Shown here one piece after another: positions 1 through 6,301 of a DNA stretch of 11,045 nucleotides. Source of the DNA: Lachnospiraceae bacterium. GTDB taxonomy: Bacteria; Bacillota; Clostridia; Lachnospirales; Lachnospiraceae. Below the pieces are notes generated by a model that worked only from the letters and a program-made list of their open reading frames with translations, was not told where the DNA came from and did not search any database. Both the position numbers and the translations under genes were made by a program. The stretch spans positions 1 to 11,045 of the forward strand of contig CAAEHZ010000458.1 of NCBI GenBank assembly GCA_900755865.1, in the 5' to 3' direction. Every line of letters begins with the position of its first letter. The stretch's first letter is position 1.

Positions 1-912
1 GAGGGAAAGGGCATGATAAATATTCTGCACAGTGTAAAGTTGGTGCAGAATCCGAAGCTGTATGCCAGCTTTATGCTCTGGATGATGGCGGAGCTTTTTG
101 AGCGGCTCCCGGAGGCGGGGGATTTGGAAAAGCCGAAGCTTGTCTTTTTCTTTGACGAAGCCCATATGCTCTTTGACGAGGCACCGAAGGTGCTGGTACA
201 GAAAATCGAGCAGATGGTAAAACTGATTCGCTCGAAGGGAGTGGGTATTTACTTTGTAACTCAGAGCCCCGGCGATATTCCGGACAGCGTATTGGCGCAG
301 CTTTCCAACAGGGTGCAGCATGCCTTAAGGGCATATACTCCGGCGGAGCAGAAGGCAGTACGGGCGGCGGCACAGGCGTTCAGAGAAAATCCGGCGTTTA
401 AGACAGAGGATGTAATTATGGAGCTTGGGGTCGGACAGGCGTTGACCTCCTTCCTGGATGAAAACGGTGTACCGGGAATTGTCCAGCAGACAGCGATTAT
501 CTGTCCGGAGAGCCTGATGGGGCCTGTGGACGAGGCACAGAGAAAGAGCCTGATGGCAGCAGACGGCATGGAGAAGTATGACCAGGCGGTTGACCCCTGG
601 ACAGCCTATGAAGTACTGACGGATTTGGCGGCAGAGGAAGCCAGAAAAGCAGAGCTTGAGGCAGAACGGGAAAAGCTGGCAAAGGAACGGGAAGCCTTTG
701 AAAAGCAGAAAGAAAAGGAAGCTTTTCTGGCACAGAAGCAGAAGGAAAAAGAAGAGGAAGCTGCCAGACGCAAGAAGGAAAAGGAAGCGGAGGCTGCTGA
801 AAAGAAGAAAGAAAAAGCAGCGGAACGCCGGAAAGCACAGATAGAAAGAAGTCTGATTAATACCGGCGCCCAGGTGCTCAAGAGAGGTCTTTTAAAGACA
901 CTGTTTAAGTAA
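1..912 (+). CDS. HerA-like/DUF853 ATPase, C-terminal part (5' end outside window)
   Basis: The reading frame is open from base 1 (Glu-Gly-Lys-Gly before the first Met at 13), so the gene starts upstream and only about 303 C-terminal residues are seen. The text resembles the DUF853 family (E. coli YjgR type, HerA/FtsK-like P-loop NTPases): [18 protein letters not shown], a Walker B strand [12 protein letters not shown] around residues 52-63 of the visible part, the sensor-like [15 protein letters not shown], and [12 protein letters not shown]. The Walker A motif must lie upstream. After the ATPase core comes a long Glu/Lys/Ala-rich coiled coil (about 640-850). It ends in a hydrophobic-basic tail ([13 protein letters not shown]) like the family's usual C-terminus. 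The cellular role is poorly defined; the family is predicted to be an ATP-driven, probably hexameric DNA-acting motor. It converges on degV with 22 nt between stops and no clear terminator. The family call is firm, the function is not. Confidence 0.88.
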   Translation, partial: EGKGMINILHSVKLVQNPKLYASFMLWMMAELFERLPEAGDLEKPKLVFFFDEAHMLFDEAPKVLVQKIEQMVKLIRSKGVGIYFVTQSPGDIPDSVLAQLSNRVQHALRAYTPAEQKAVRAAAQAFRENPAFKTEDVIMELGVGQALTSFLDENGVPGIVQQTAIICPESLMGPVDEAQRKSLMAADGMEKYDQAVDPWTAYEVLTDLAAEEARKAELEAEREKLAKEREAFEKQKEKEAFLAQKQKEKEEEAARRKKEKEAEAAEKKKEKAAERRKAQIERSLINTGAQVLKRGLLKTLFK

Positions 913-934
913 TCATAAGCAATAAGAGATTTGT

Positions 935-1783
935 TTATAAATGGAAAAAAGAAACGGCAATAGCGCCGGGCCCCGCGTGGGTACCGATGGTAGAGCCGAT
1001 GGTGCTGATGGGAAGGTCGTCAGTTTTGCCTTCCCAGAGAGCACGGCTGTCCTCAATGTATTTTTGCAAAAGGGTATCGTCCAGACCGCTGTAGCCAAGA
1101 CAGTAGGGCATGGAGAAGTCGATACCGCCGCTTTGCTGTACATTCTGGATAAGCATATTGTTTCCGTTTTTGGAGCCTCTTGCTTTTCCGAGGATGGCAA
1201 CTTCTCCCTTTAAAATAGAAATAACAGGCTTGATGGAAAGCACACTGCCTGCCCAGGCGGCAGTTTTGGAAATACGTCCACCCTGCTTTAAATATTCCAG
1301 AGTATCGAACACGGCAACCAGACAGATGTCGTGTTTTTTGTGATTTAAAAGGGCTGCAATTTCCGGAGCGGAAAGTCCCTGCTCCCGCAGTCTTACCGCA
1401 TACATAATCAGATTCTGTTCCCCGATGCAGACATTCAGGCTGTCCACAAGACAGATGCAGTCCTCGTAGCCTTCCGCGGCGATGCAGGCGCTCTGCCAGG
1501 TGCCGGAGAGGAGAGAGGAAAGGCAGATAACCACAGCGGTATCTCCGCTTTCTTTGATTTCCTTAAATTTCTGCTCATAATCGTAGGGGGAAATCTGGCT
1601 GGTGGTGGGAACGGTGCCGCACTCAATCAGCTTTTCATAAAATTCTCTGTGGGTAATGGTAATCCCATCTAAAAATTCCTCCTCCCCGAAAATCGTTTTC
1701 AAGGGGAGAAAATCCAGATTTAAGCTATCCGCTCTTTCCTTTGTAATATCGGAAGCGGAATCAATTACAATTCGTACACTCAT
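935..1783 (-). CDS. DegV family fatty-acid-binding protein
   Basis: A full-length protein of 282 aa, the normal DegV size. DegV/FakB proteins bind a long-chain fatty acid and present it to the kinase FakA, giving acyl-phosphate for phospholipid synthesis; they are cytoplasmic. Family landmarks are in order: VIDSASDI at 6-13, the TTSQISP loop at 60-66, SSLLSGTWQSA at 89-99, LVDS at 112-115, DTLEYLKQGGRIS at 160-172, and IGTHAGPGA at 266-274. Thr61, Ser93, Arg202 and His269 sit where FakB proteins hold the fatty-acid carboxylate; this correspondence is inferred from memory, not from an alignment. The start is supported by GGAG seven nucleotides upstream, and a consensus promoter lies 76 nt further up. 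No fakA-like gene is visible nearby. It looks like a single-gene unit transcribed away from hsp20. Which fatty acid it prefers cannot be told. Confidence 0.95.
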   Translation of the reverse strand: MSVRIVIDSASDITKERADSLNLDFLPLKTIFGEEEFLDGITITHREFYEKLIECGTVPTTSQISPYDYEQKFKEIKESGDTAVVICLSSLLSGTWQSACIAAEGYEDCICLVDSLNVCIGEQNLIMYAVRLREQGLSAPEIAALLNHKKHDICLVAVFDTLEYLKQGGRISKTAAWAGSVLSIKPVISILKGEVAILGKARGSKNGNNMLIQNVQQSGGIDFSMPYCLGYSGLDDTLLQKYIEDSRALWEGKTDDLPISTIGSTIGTHAGPGAIAVSFFHL

Positions 1784-1858
1784 ATTTCATCTCCATTCCT
1801 GCGCACTTCTCCAACGCATCTCTTAAACTGTCAGTATCCATAAAACAGGACAGGTTTC

Positions 1859-1887
1859 AGTATATCCGGAAAGTATCGGACTGTCAA
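1859..1887 (-). promoter_or_regulatory. Predicted sigma-A promoter of degV
   Basis: On the minus strand, TTGACA (1887-1882) is followed by a 17-nt spacer and TATACT (1864-1859), eleven of twelve consensus matches at ideal spacing. Transcription would begin near 1852, giving a leader of about 68 nt. The spacer contains two CGGA-type half sites (TCCG 1865-1868 and CGGA 1877-1880), too short to call an operator. Confidence 0.75.
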
Positions 1888-1976
1888 GAAGATTTGAAAA
1901 TCAAAATAATTGAAAATCTAACTATTTAAAACACAATTCGCAAATATAAAATAAATATAAACTTTCAAAACAGCTA

Positions 1977-2005
1977 TTGACACATTAGAATATATGTGTT
2001 ATATT
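1977..2005 (+). promoter_or_regulatory. Predicted sigma-A promoter of the hsp20 unit, extended -10
   Basis: TTGACA (1977-1982), 17-nt spacer, TATATT (2000-2005), with a TG dinucleotide at 1997-1998 making an extended -10. Predicted start of transcription is near 2012, so the hsp20 mRNA would have a leader of about 107 nt. No CIRCE element and no CtsR-type heptad repeat is visible here. Confidence 0.75.
1980..1999. promoter_or_regulatory. Operator-like dyad inside the hsp20 promoter
   Basis: A perfect inverted repeat ACACAT-N8-ATGTGT overlaps the last three bases of the -35 box and fills the spacer up to the -10 box. This is where a dimeric repressor would block polymerase. The sequence does not match CIRCE or CtsR sites as I know them. 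The placement suggests function; the binding protein is unknown and no regulator gene is next to it. The AT-rich context makes chance symmetry possible. Confidence 0.4.
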
Positions 2006-2033
2006 ACAAATAGAACAAGAGGAAGGGAACAGA

Positions 2034-2102
2034 ATGGAAGTAAAAAAAGAAAAAGTTCCTGAGACTTGTTTCCAGGAAAACAGGAAAAAAGCATGTGTTT
2101 GA
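2034..2102 (+). CDS. Possible 22-aa leader peptide upstream of hsp20
   Basis: An ATG at 2034 opens a 22-codon frame ending in TGA at 2100-2102. It has a purine-rich ribosome site GAGGAAGGG (2019-2027) six nucleotides upstream, and it lies wholly inside the predicted hsp20 leader. The peptide is short, Lys/Glu-rich at the front (MEVKKEKVPE) and has two cysteines, one at residue 12 and one at residue 21, next to last. It shows no transmembrane segment and resembles no family I know. Its stop touches the ribosome site of hsp20 (AAAAGGAGA, 2102-2110), so translating it could couple to or influence hsp20 initiation. Only the start, ribosome site and position support it; 22 codons is short enough to occur by chance. 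Confidence 0.35.
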   Translation: MEVKKEKVPETCFQENRKKACV

Positions 2103-2118
2103 AAAGGAGAGATGACTT

Positions 2119-2580
2119 ATGTTGATGCCTGGAATTTTTGGAGAGAATTTATTGGATGACTGGTTTGATGATTTCCCGATGTTGGATGAACGGGGACACA
2201 ACAGGATGGAAAAGAAGCTGTATGGCAGACATGCCAGAAACCTTATGAAAACAGATATTAAGGAAAAAGCAGACGGCTATGAACTGATTGTGGATTTGCC
2301 CGGCTTTACAAAGGATGAGATACAGATATCCCTGGAGGATGGTTATCTGACAATTGCAGCCGCCAAGGGACTGGATGAGGAAAAGGAGAAGGAAGGAGAA
2401 AGGTATCTTCGGAAGGAAAGATATGCCGGTGCCTGCCAGAGAAGCTTCTATGTAGGTGAGAATCTGGAGAATGAGGATATTAAGGCAGAATTTAGGCATG
2501 GTATTCTGAAACTCTTCGTACCGAAGAAGGAAGCAAAGCCCGCAGTGGAAGAGAAGCATTATATTTCCATTGAAGGATAA
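2119..2580 (+). CDS. Hsp20/alpha-crystallin small heat-shock protein
   Basis: A protein of 153 aa, the usual size for a bacterial small heat-shock protein: an ATP-independent holdase that binds unfolding proteins in the cytoplasm and hands them to DnaK/ClpB-type machines. The variable N-terminus (about 1-48, MLMPGIFGENLLDDW) is rich in Phe, Trp and Asp. The alpha-crystallin domain runs from about 49 (DIKEKADGYELIVDLPGF) to about 138, with LEDGYLTIAAAKG in the middle and the signature FRHGILKLFVPK near 128-139. A C-terminal ISI tripeptide close to the end fits the I-x-I motif used in oligomer assembly. The start is set by GGAGA at 2106-2110, eight nucleotides upstream; Met-3 at 2125 is an alternative. 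It has its own promoter, an operator-like dyad and a strong downstream terminator, so it is monocistronic apart from the possible leader ORF. Confidence 0.96.
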   Translation: MLMPGIFGENLLDDWFDDFPMLDERGHNRMEKKLYGRHARNLMKTDIKEKADGYELIVDLPGFTKDEIQISLEDGYLTIAAAKGLDEEKEKEGERYLRKERYAGACQRSFYVGENLENEDIKAEFRHGILKLFVPKKEAKPAVEEKHYISIEG

Positions 2581-2674
2581 AAGGGAGAAGATTGAAAAAT
2601 AGAATTTTTCCCTGTGCAGAAATGCATATAAAGATGGGAAAACGAAGTAAAAACAGGAAGTAATATGGAAGGGC

Positions 2675-2727
2675 CGCTCCCGGGAAGTGAAGTTTATTTA
2701 CAGGTTTACTTTCCGGGGGCGCTTTTT
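2675..2727 (+). terminator. Intrinsic terminator of hsp20
   Basis: A 17-bp stem (2675-2691 with 2705-2721, including three G-U pairs, core CTCCCGGGAAGT / ACTTTCCGGGGG) with a 13-nt loop is followed by CTTTTT. It lies about 95 nt after the Hsp20 stop and points in the hsp20 direction. Confidence 0.85.
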
Positions 2728-2819
2728 GCTGTAAAAAAGATTAAGCAAACCTTAACAATTTATTTTTCGGAATCTTAAGAAAAAGAAAGTAGTATGGTAT
2801 CTGTAAAACAACAGAAAAG

Positions 2820-2846
2820 GCAGGCACCATCGCAAGGGATGCCTGC
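2820..2846 (+). other. Hairpin in the leader just before the metallophosphoesterase start
   Basis: GCAGGCA (2820-2826) is perfectly complementary to TGCCTGC (2840-2846), with a 13-nt loop that offers a further CC/GG pairing. No T-tract follows, so it is not a terminator. It ends six nucleotides before the GGAG ribosome site and could affect initiation. The rest of 2728-2861 is AT-rich, and I found no promoter with good boxes in it. Confidence 0.45.
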
Positions 2847-2861
2847 GGAATGGAGATTACC

Positions 2862-3731
2862 ATGGAACTGGCAGTGCTGGCAGATATTCACAGCAATCAT
2901 GTGGCATTGGAAAAATGTATGGAATACGCTTTGGAGAGGGGAATTTCCGATTTCCTTTTTCTCGGGGATTATCTGGGAGAGTTTGCTTACCCGGAGCGGA
3001 CAATGGATTTGCTTTATCAGTATGACAGGGAGTACCGCTGTACCTTTATCTGTGGCAATAAGGAAGAATATTGGCTGAAATACAGAAAGCGGGAGAAGGA
3101 TTACTGGCAGGAGATAAGCTCTACAACCGGGATGCTTTACTATTCTTATTCCCATGTGCGGGAGAGGGATTTTTATTTTTTTGAAAAGCTGCGGCTGGCG
3201 CAGAAGCTGCAATATGTTTCCCTGCCTACTCTGATAGCCTGTCATGGAAGCCCCTTTTCCACAAGGAGCGGCATGCGTCCGGGGAATGAGGAGAGCAAAA
3301 GAATATTGGAGCAGATAGAGGTGGATTATCTGCTGTACGGACATTCCCATGTGCAGGGAATAACGGAGCATCAGGGAAAAATTGCATTAAATCCCGGTTC
3401 TGTTGGGGTTGGACTGGAAGCCTCCGGCATGGCGCAGTTTGCCATTCTGCGGGGAGAAGAGGGAGGCTGGAGGGAGGAATTTATCAGTCTGGATTATGAC
3501 AGGCAGCAGGCGTTGGAGGAAATGCGGGAGGCAGGATTTTATGAAAGGGCACCTTACTGGAGCCTGCTTACAGAAAAGCTGATTTTGAACCAACTGCCTG
3601 AGGGAATCTGCCATGCAAATATATTAGAGGAAGTCATGCGTCTGTGTCAGGAGGAAACCGGAGTATGTAACTGGCCGGATATACCGGAAAAATTCTGGGA
3701 AAAGGCGTTGGGAAATTTTGGAATCAGATAA
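2862..3731 (+). CDS. Calcineurin-like (YfcE/MJ0936-type) metallophosphoesterase
   Basis: A predicted cytoplasmic two-metal phosphoesterase of 289 aa; the substrate cannot be told (phosphodiester or nucleotide phosphate are usual in the family). All metal-binding blocks are visible: D8-I-H10, G35-D36, G65-N66-K67-E68, C-H128-G129, G160-H161-S-H163, and the structural NPGSVG at 177-182. The Lys in GNKE replaces the His of classic GNHE, which is common in this branch. Residues past about 195 form a helical C-terminal extension without a motif I recognise. I place the start at 2862 because TGGAG at 2851-2855 is six nucleotides upstream and the family begins with M-x-(I/L)-A-V-x-x-D-I-H. An in-frame ATG at 2850 adds four residues but has a poor ribosome site. 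It follows the hsp20 terminator and precedes a separately promoted GGDEF gene. Confidence 0.92.
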   Translation: MELAVLADIHSNHVALEKCMEYALERGISDFLFLGDYLGEFAYPERTMDLLYQYDREYRCTFICGNKEEYWLKYRKREKDYWQEISSTTGMLYYSYSHVRERDFYFFEKLRLAQKLQYVSLPTLIACHGSPFSTRSGMRPGNEESKRILEQIEVDYLLYGHSHVQGITEHQGKIALNPGSVGVGLEASGMAQFAILRGEEGGWREEFISLDYDRQQALEEMREAGFYERAPYWSLLTEKLILNQLPEGICHANILEEVMRLCQEETGVCNWPDIPEKFWEKALGNFGIR

Positions 3732-3758
3732 GTGTGGAACCGGATAAAATAATTTTGC

Positions 3759-3787
3759 TTCACAGAATAGAAAAAAAGTGCTATAGT
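3759..3787 (+). promoter_or_regulatory. Predicted sigma-A promoter of the PAS-GAF-GGDEF gene
   Basis: TTCACA (3759-3764), 17-nt spacer, TATAGT (3782-3787), ten of twelve consensus bases. Predicted start is near 3794, giving a leader of about 60 nt. It lies only 28 nt after the metallophosphoesterase stop, with no terminator between, so read-through from that gene is also possible. Confidence 0.6.
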
Positions 3788-3799
3788 ATAAGATATACT
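3785..3799. promoter_or_regulatory. Short palindrome over the -10/start region
   Basis: AGTATA-AGA-TATACT, a perfect 6-bp inverted repeat with a 3-bp centre. It covers the downstream half of the -10 box and the predicted transcription start, a typical repressor position. It is very AT-rich, so chance is a real alternative. Confidence 0.25.
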
Positions 3800-3855
3800 G
3801 GTGTTATTATTATCAGTAGACGAATGATTAGTGAAGAAATGTGAGGCAGTAAACC

Positions 3856-5190
3856 ATGGGAAAACTGTGGGAATTTTTTGAAAACATGAACGAAATTGTT
3901 TATGTTTCCGATATGGATACTTACCAGCTGGTCTATATGAACAAAAAAGCCAGAAGTATTTATGAAATAGATTCAGTGGAACAGCTTGCAGGCAGAAAGT
4001 GCTATGAGATACTTCAGGCAGGAGGATGTGCCTGCGCGATTTGCAACAATGAAGCCCTTGTTGAGGGACAGTTTATAGAATGGCATCATTATAATCCGGT
4101 TCTGCAGAAGCATTATATGCTCAAGGATACCATGATTGTAGAGGACGGAAGGCGGTACCGGCTGGAAATTGCGCTGGATGACAGCCTGCATGAACAGAAA
4201 AGTGTTGCCCTGAACCGTTATGAAAATCTGGAAACCCTGACAAATGAAGGACTGCGGGTGGCGTTGACAGCGCCTACGGCAGCGAAATCTCTGGATATTG
4301 TACTGGAATATATCGGAAGAGCCCTTCACGGACAGCGTACCTATATTTTTGAGAAAAATGCAATCGGAAATGATGACAATACCTATGAATGGGTGGCTAC
4401 CGGGGTAAGACCGGCGAAGGATACCCTGCAGAATTTACCGGCAGAGATTTGCAGAAAGTGGTATCAGAATTTTCAGGTAAATAACAGTATTATAATCAAT
4501 GATTTGGAGGAAATCAGGGAAAGTGACCCGCTGCAGTATGAGAACTTAAAGCAGCAGGATATTCATTCTCTGGTTGTGGTTCCTCTGTATGATGGCCAGA
4601 GAGTGTTTGGTTTTTACGGTGTGGATAATGCACCGAAGGAATCTCTGGAGTATGCAGCCAATATGCTGCAGATTATGGGACACTTTATTGTGTCCTCCTT
4701 AAAGCGGAGGAATCTGGAAAAGCAGCTTCAGAACATGAGCCATCATGACCAGCTGACGGGAATCGGAAACAGGTATGCACTGGAGGAATATATCGGAGAG
4801 GTTCACGGGGAAAATGGCTTCGGTGTGGTTTACTGTGATGTAACCGGCTTAAAGAGAGTCAATGATGAGCAGGGACATGCTGCGGGGGATTATCTGATTT
4901 TACAGGCATGCGCCAGCCTGCAGAGAGTATTCGGCAAGGAAGGGCTGTTCAGAATCGGCGGGGGTGAGCTTTTGGTTCTCTGCAACGGAATTGATGAAAA
5001 GGGGCTGGGGGATAAGGTGGCAGCCCTGCGGCAGGATGCGGAAAAGCACCAATTTGCGCTGGCAGTGGGTTCCGCATGGCAGAAGAGCAGAAGCATTGAT
5101 ATGGACAGAATGATGGCGGATTCTGAAAAGCTGATGTATGCGGACAAGGCAGCCTATTACCGGGAAAAGGGTATCGACAGGCGGCGGTAA
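3856..5190 (+). CDS. PAS-GAF-degenerate GGDEF signalling protein
   Basis: A soluble 444-aa sensor with no membrane segment. Residues 1-110 read as a PAS domain with a cysteine cluster (C49, C58, C60, C63, then the HHYNPVLQKHYMLKD block). Residues about 125-285 read as a GAF domain (GQRTYIFEKN, VVVPLYDGQRVFGFYGVDN). Residues about 290-440 form a GGDEF fold: SHHDQLTGIGNRYALEEY, then YCDVTGLKRVNDEQGHAAGD, keeping metal ligand D328. The signature is GGGEL (368-372) rather than GG(D/E)EF, and there is no RxxD inhibitory site. Loss of the acidic third residue, used for metal binding and catalysis, predicts no diguanylate cyclase activity; it may bind GTP or act as a receptor (inferred). The ribosome site GAGG at 3843-3846 is nine nucleotides before ATG. 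It converges on the pectinesterase/HD-GYP unit and shares a terminator with it. Confidence 0.9.
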   Translation: MGKLWEFFENMNEIVYVSDMDTYQLVYMNKKARSIYEIDSVEQLAGRKCYEILQAGGCACAICNNEALVEGQFIEWHHYNPVLQKHYMLKDTMIVEDGRRYRLEIALDDSLHEQKSVALNRYENLETLTNEGLRVALTAPTAAKSLDIVLEYIGRALHGQRTYIFEKNAIGNDDNTYEWVATGVRPAKDTLQNLPAEICRKWYQNFQVNNSIIINDLEEIRESDPLQYENLKQQDIHSLVVVPLYDGQRVFGFYGVDNAPKESLEYAANMLQIMGHFIVSSLKRRNLEKQLQNMSHHDQLTGIGNRYALEEYIGEVHGENGFGVVYCDVTGLKRVNDEQGHAAGDYLILQACASLQRVFGKEGLFRIGGGELLVLCNGIDEKGLGDKVAALRQDAEKHQFALAVGSAWQKSRSIDMDRMMADSEKLMYADKAAYYREKGIDRRR

Positions 5191-5210
5191 AAGAAGAAAT
5201 CGGAAGCAAT

Positions 5211-5258
5211 TAAAAAGGGCTGGAGCCGGGATTAAACTCCCGGTGTCCAGCCTTTTAA
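5211..5258. terminator. Bidirectional terminator shared by GGDEF gene and pectinesterase
   Basis: GGCTGGA (5218-5224) pairs with TCCAGCC (5246-5252) and CCGGGA (5226-5231) with TCCCGG (5238-5243), a 13-bp GC-rich stem with a small internal bulge and a 6-nt loop. It is flanked by AAAAA on the left and TTTT on the right, so it can end transcripts from both sides. The T-run is longer for minus-strand transcription. The right arm is coding sequence for the last pectinesterase residues (GWTPGV), and the TAA stop (5234-5232) is in the loop. Confidence 0.85.
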
Positions 5259-6275
5259 TACATTTTCCATAGTATACTTTGCAGCTTCTTCCGCTGTCAG
5301 CTGATGGGAGAAGTCTGCCCGGGCTTCCGGATTTGCCCCGGGACCGTAGGAACCAAACTCGCCGTAGTAGAAATGGCTGTGATCCTTTCCCCAGTCCATC
5401 CAGCCGGTGGGATGAATATGCTCGCCAAGTTCGCAGTTGATATAAACAGTCTTTGCAAATTCTCTCCAGGGACGTCCCAGCATAACCGTATGAGGCGGAC
5501 AGTCGCTTGTCAGATGGCAGTCCTTTAACACATAACCAAAGGGTTCGCCCTCCGGCGTGGAGGCAGCGGTAATATAGCCTCTGGGAGAGGTATCTCCTTC
5601 GGGCAGTTCCTTGCCGTCGGGATTCTTGGAAAAGATTTCACAGTTTTCAAAATAGCAGATGCCGCCGCCGAAGATAAAGTCCACATCTCCCTGAATATAG
5701 CAGTTGCGGTAGCAGTGGCGCCCAAGGATACGGGGCTTGTTTTCGCCGGGACCGCGGAAACCGCCGGGTTCTACCTCTTTTAATGGAAGAGGAGCGGTGA
5801 AAAGAGTATCCTGACTGCCGAGAAGGGCGCAGTCCTCCAGATAACAGCGGTCCCCGTCCACATAAAGGGCAACTGCCTGTCCTCCCTTGTAGCCGTAGCC
5901 GGCATCATTCTGGAAGGTTAAATGTCTGGCGGTAAAATCCTGAGCAGCAATCCGTACTGTTGCGCTGCGAAAGGTGCCGCGCTTGATGCCGTCAGAAAGA
6001 ATTTCCCGTCCGTAATCCCCGTAGACAAGGACTACGTCAGAGCGGGAAGCACCCTCACCCTGCAGGGTAACATTGGGGCGGGTTACGGTAAAACGTTCCC
6101 TGTAAGTGCCGGGCCCGATATGAACTACAACGGGTTCTACATCCTCCCGCAGGGGAGCGGGATAGGAAGCATCCTCCGCCTCAAAGGCAACGCTGTCAAG
6201 GGCAGCGGATACAGAGGAAAAAAGAGGAGTTTTCCCGGGAACATTCACATAAAGATGTTTTGCAGTAAGAGTCAT
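5232..6275 (-). CDS. Pectinesterase (pectin methylesterase, CE8), no signal peptide
   Basis: A 347-aa carbohydrate esterase family 8 enzyme, which removes methyl esters from polygalacturonate (releasing methanol) using a right-handed beta-helix fold. The classic blocks are all visible: GPGTYRE 54-60, GGQAVALY 131-138, LGSQDTLF 152-159, QGDVDFIFGG 195-204, GYITAAS 233-239, and LGRPWREF 266-273. Q133, Q155, D156, D199 and R268 match the catalytic set, so it should be active. The N-terminus (MTLTAKHLYVNVPGK) is not a signal peptide. The enzyme is therefore probably cytoplasmic and acts on imported methylated oligogalacturonides (inferred). I chose ATG at 6275 because GAAGGAAA lies about ten nucleotides upstream and the homologous region begins there. 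An upstream in-frame ATG at 6365 would overlap the HD-GYP gene and adds 30 unrelated residues. It lies 26 nt after the HD-GYP stop, presumably co-transcribed. The stop lies inside the terminator. Confidence 0.95.
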   Translation of the reverse strand: MTLTAKHLYVNVPGKTPLFSSVSAALDSVAFEAEDASYPAPLREDVEPVVVHIGPGTYRERFTVTRPNVTLQGEGASRSDVVLVYGDYGREILSDGIKRGTFRSATVRIAAQDFTARHLTFQNDAGYGYKGGQAVALYVDGDRCYLEDCALLGSQDTLFTAPLPLKEVEPGGFRGPGENKPRILGRHCYRNCYIQGDVDFIFGGGICYFENCEIFSKNPDGKELPEGDTSPRGYITAASTPEGEPFGYVLKDCHLTSDCPPHTVMLGRPWREFAKTVYINCELGEHIHPTGWMDWGKDHSHFYYGEFGSYGPGANPEARADFSHQLTAEEAAKYTMENVLKGWTPGV

Positions 6276-6301
6276 GATGTTGTTTCCTTCTTTCCTTTTA
6301 T

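Noticed and set aside
640..850. Lys/Glu/Ala-rich stretch looking like a repeat
   Set aside because: Codons and heptads vary; it is a charged coiled coil before the usual DUF853 C-terminal tail, not a DNA repeat.
2594..2610. Hairpin GAAAAAT-AGA-ATTTTTC after hsp20 as a terminator
   Set aside because: The stem is almost all A-T and no T-run follows; the GC-rich hairpin at 2675-2727 is the real terminator.
2665..2778. A 37-codon ORF after hsp20 with an AGGAAG ribosome-like site
   Set aside because: It reads straight through the strong hsp20 terminator stem, the peptide has no recognisable family, and the terminator explains the sequence better.
2794..3078. A 94-aa ORF in another frame over the start of the metallophosphoesterase
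   Set aside because: It overlaps a well-supported enzyme with all its metal motifs, has a poor ribosome site and a Trp-rich out-of-frame composition.
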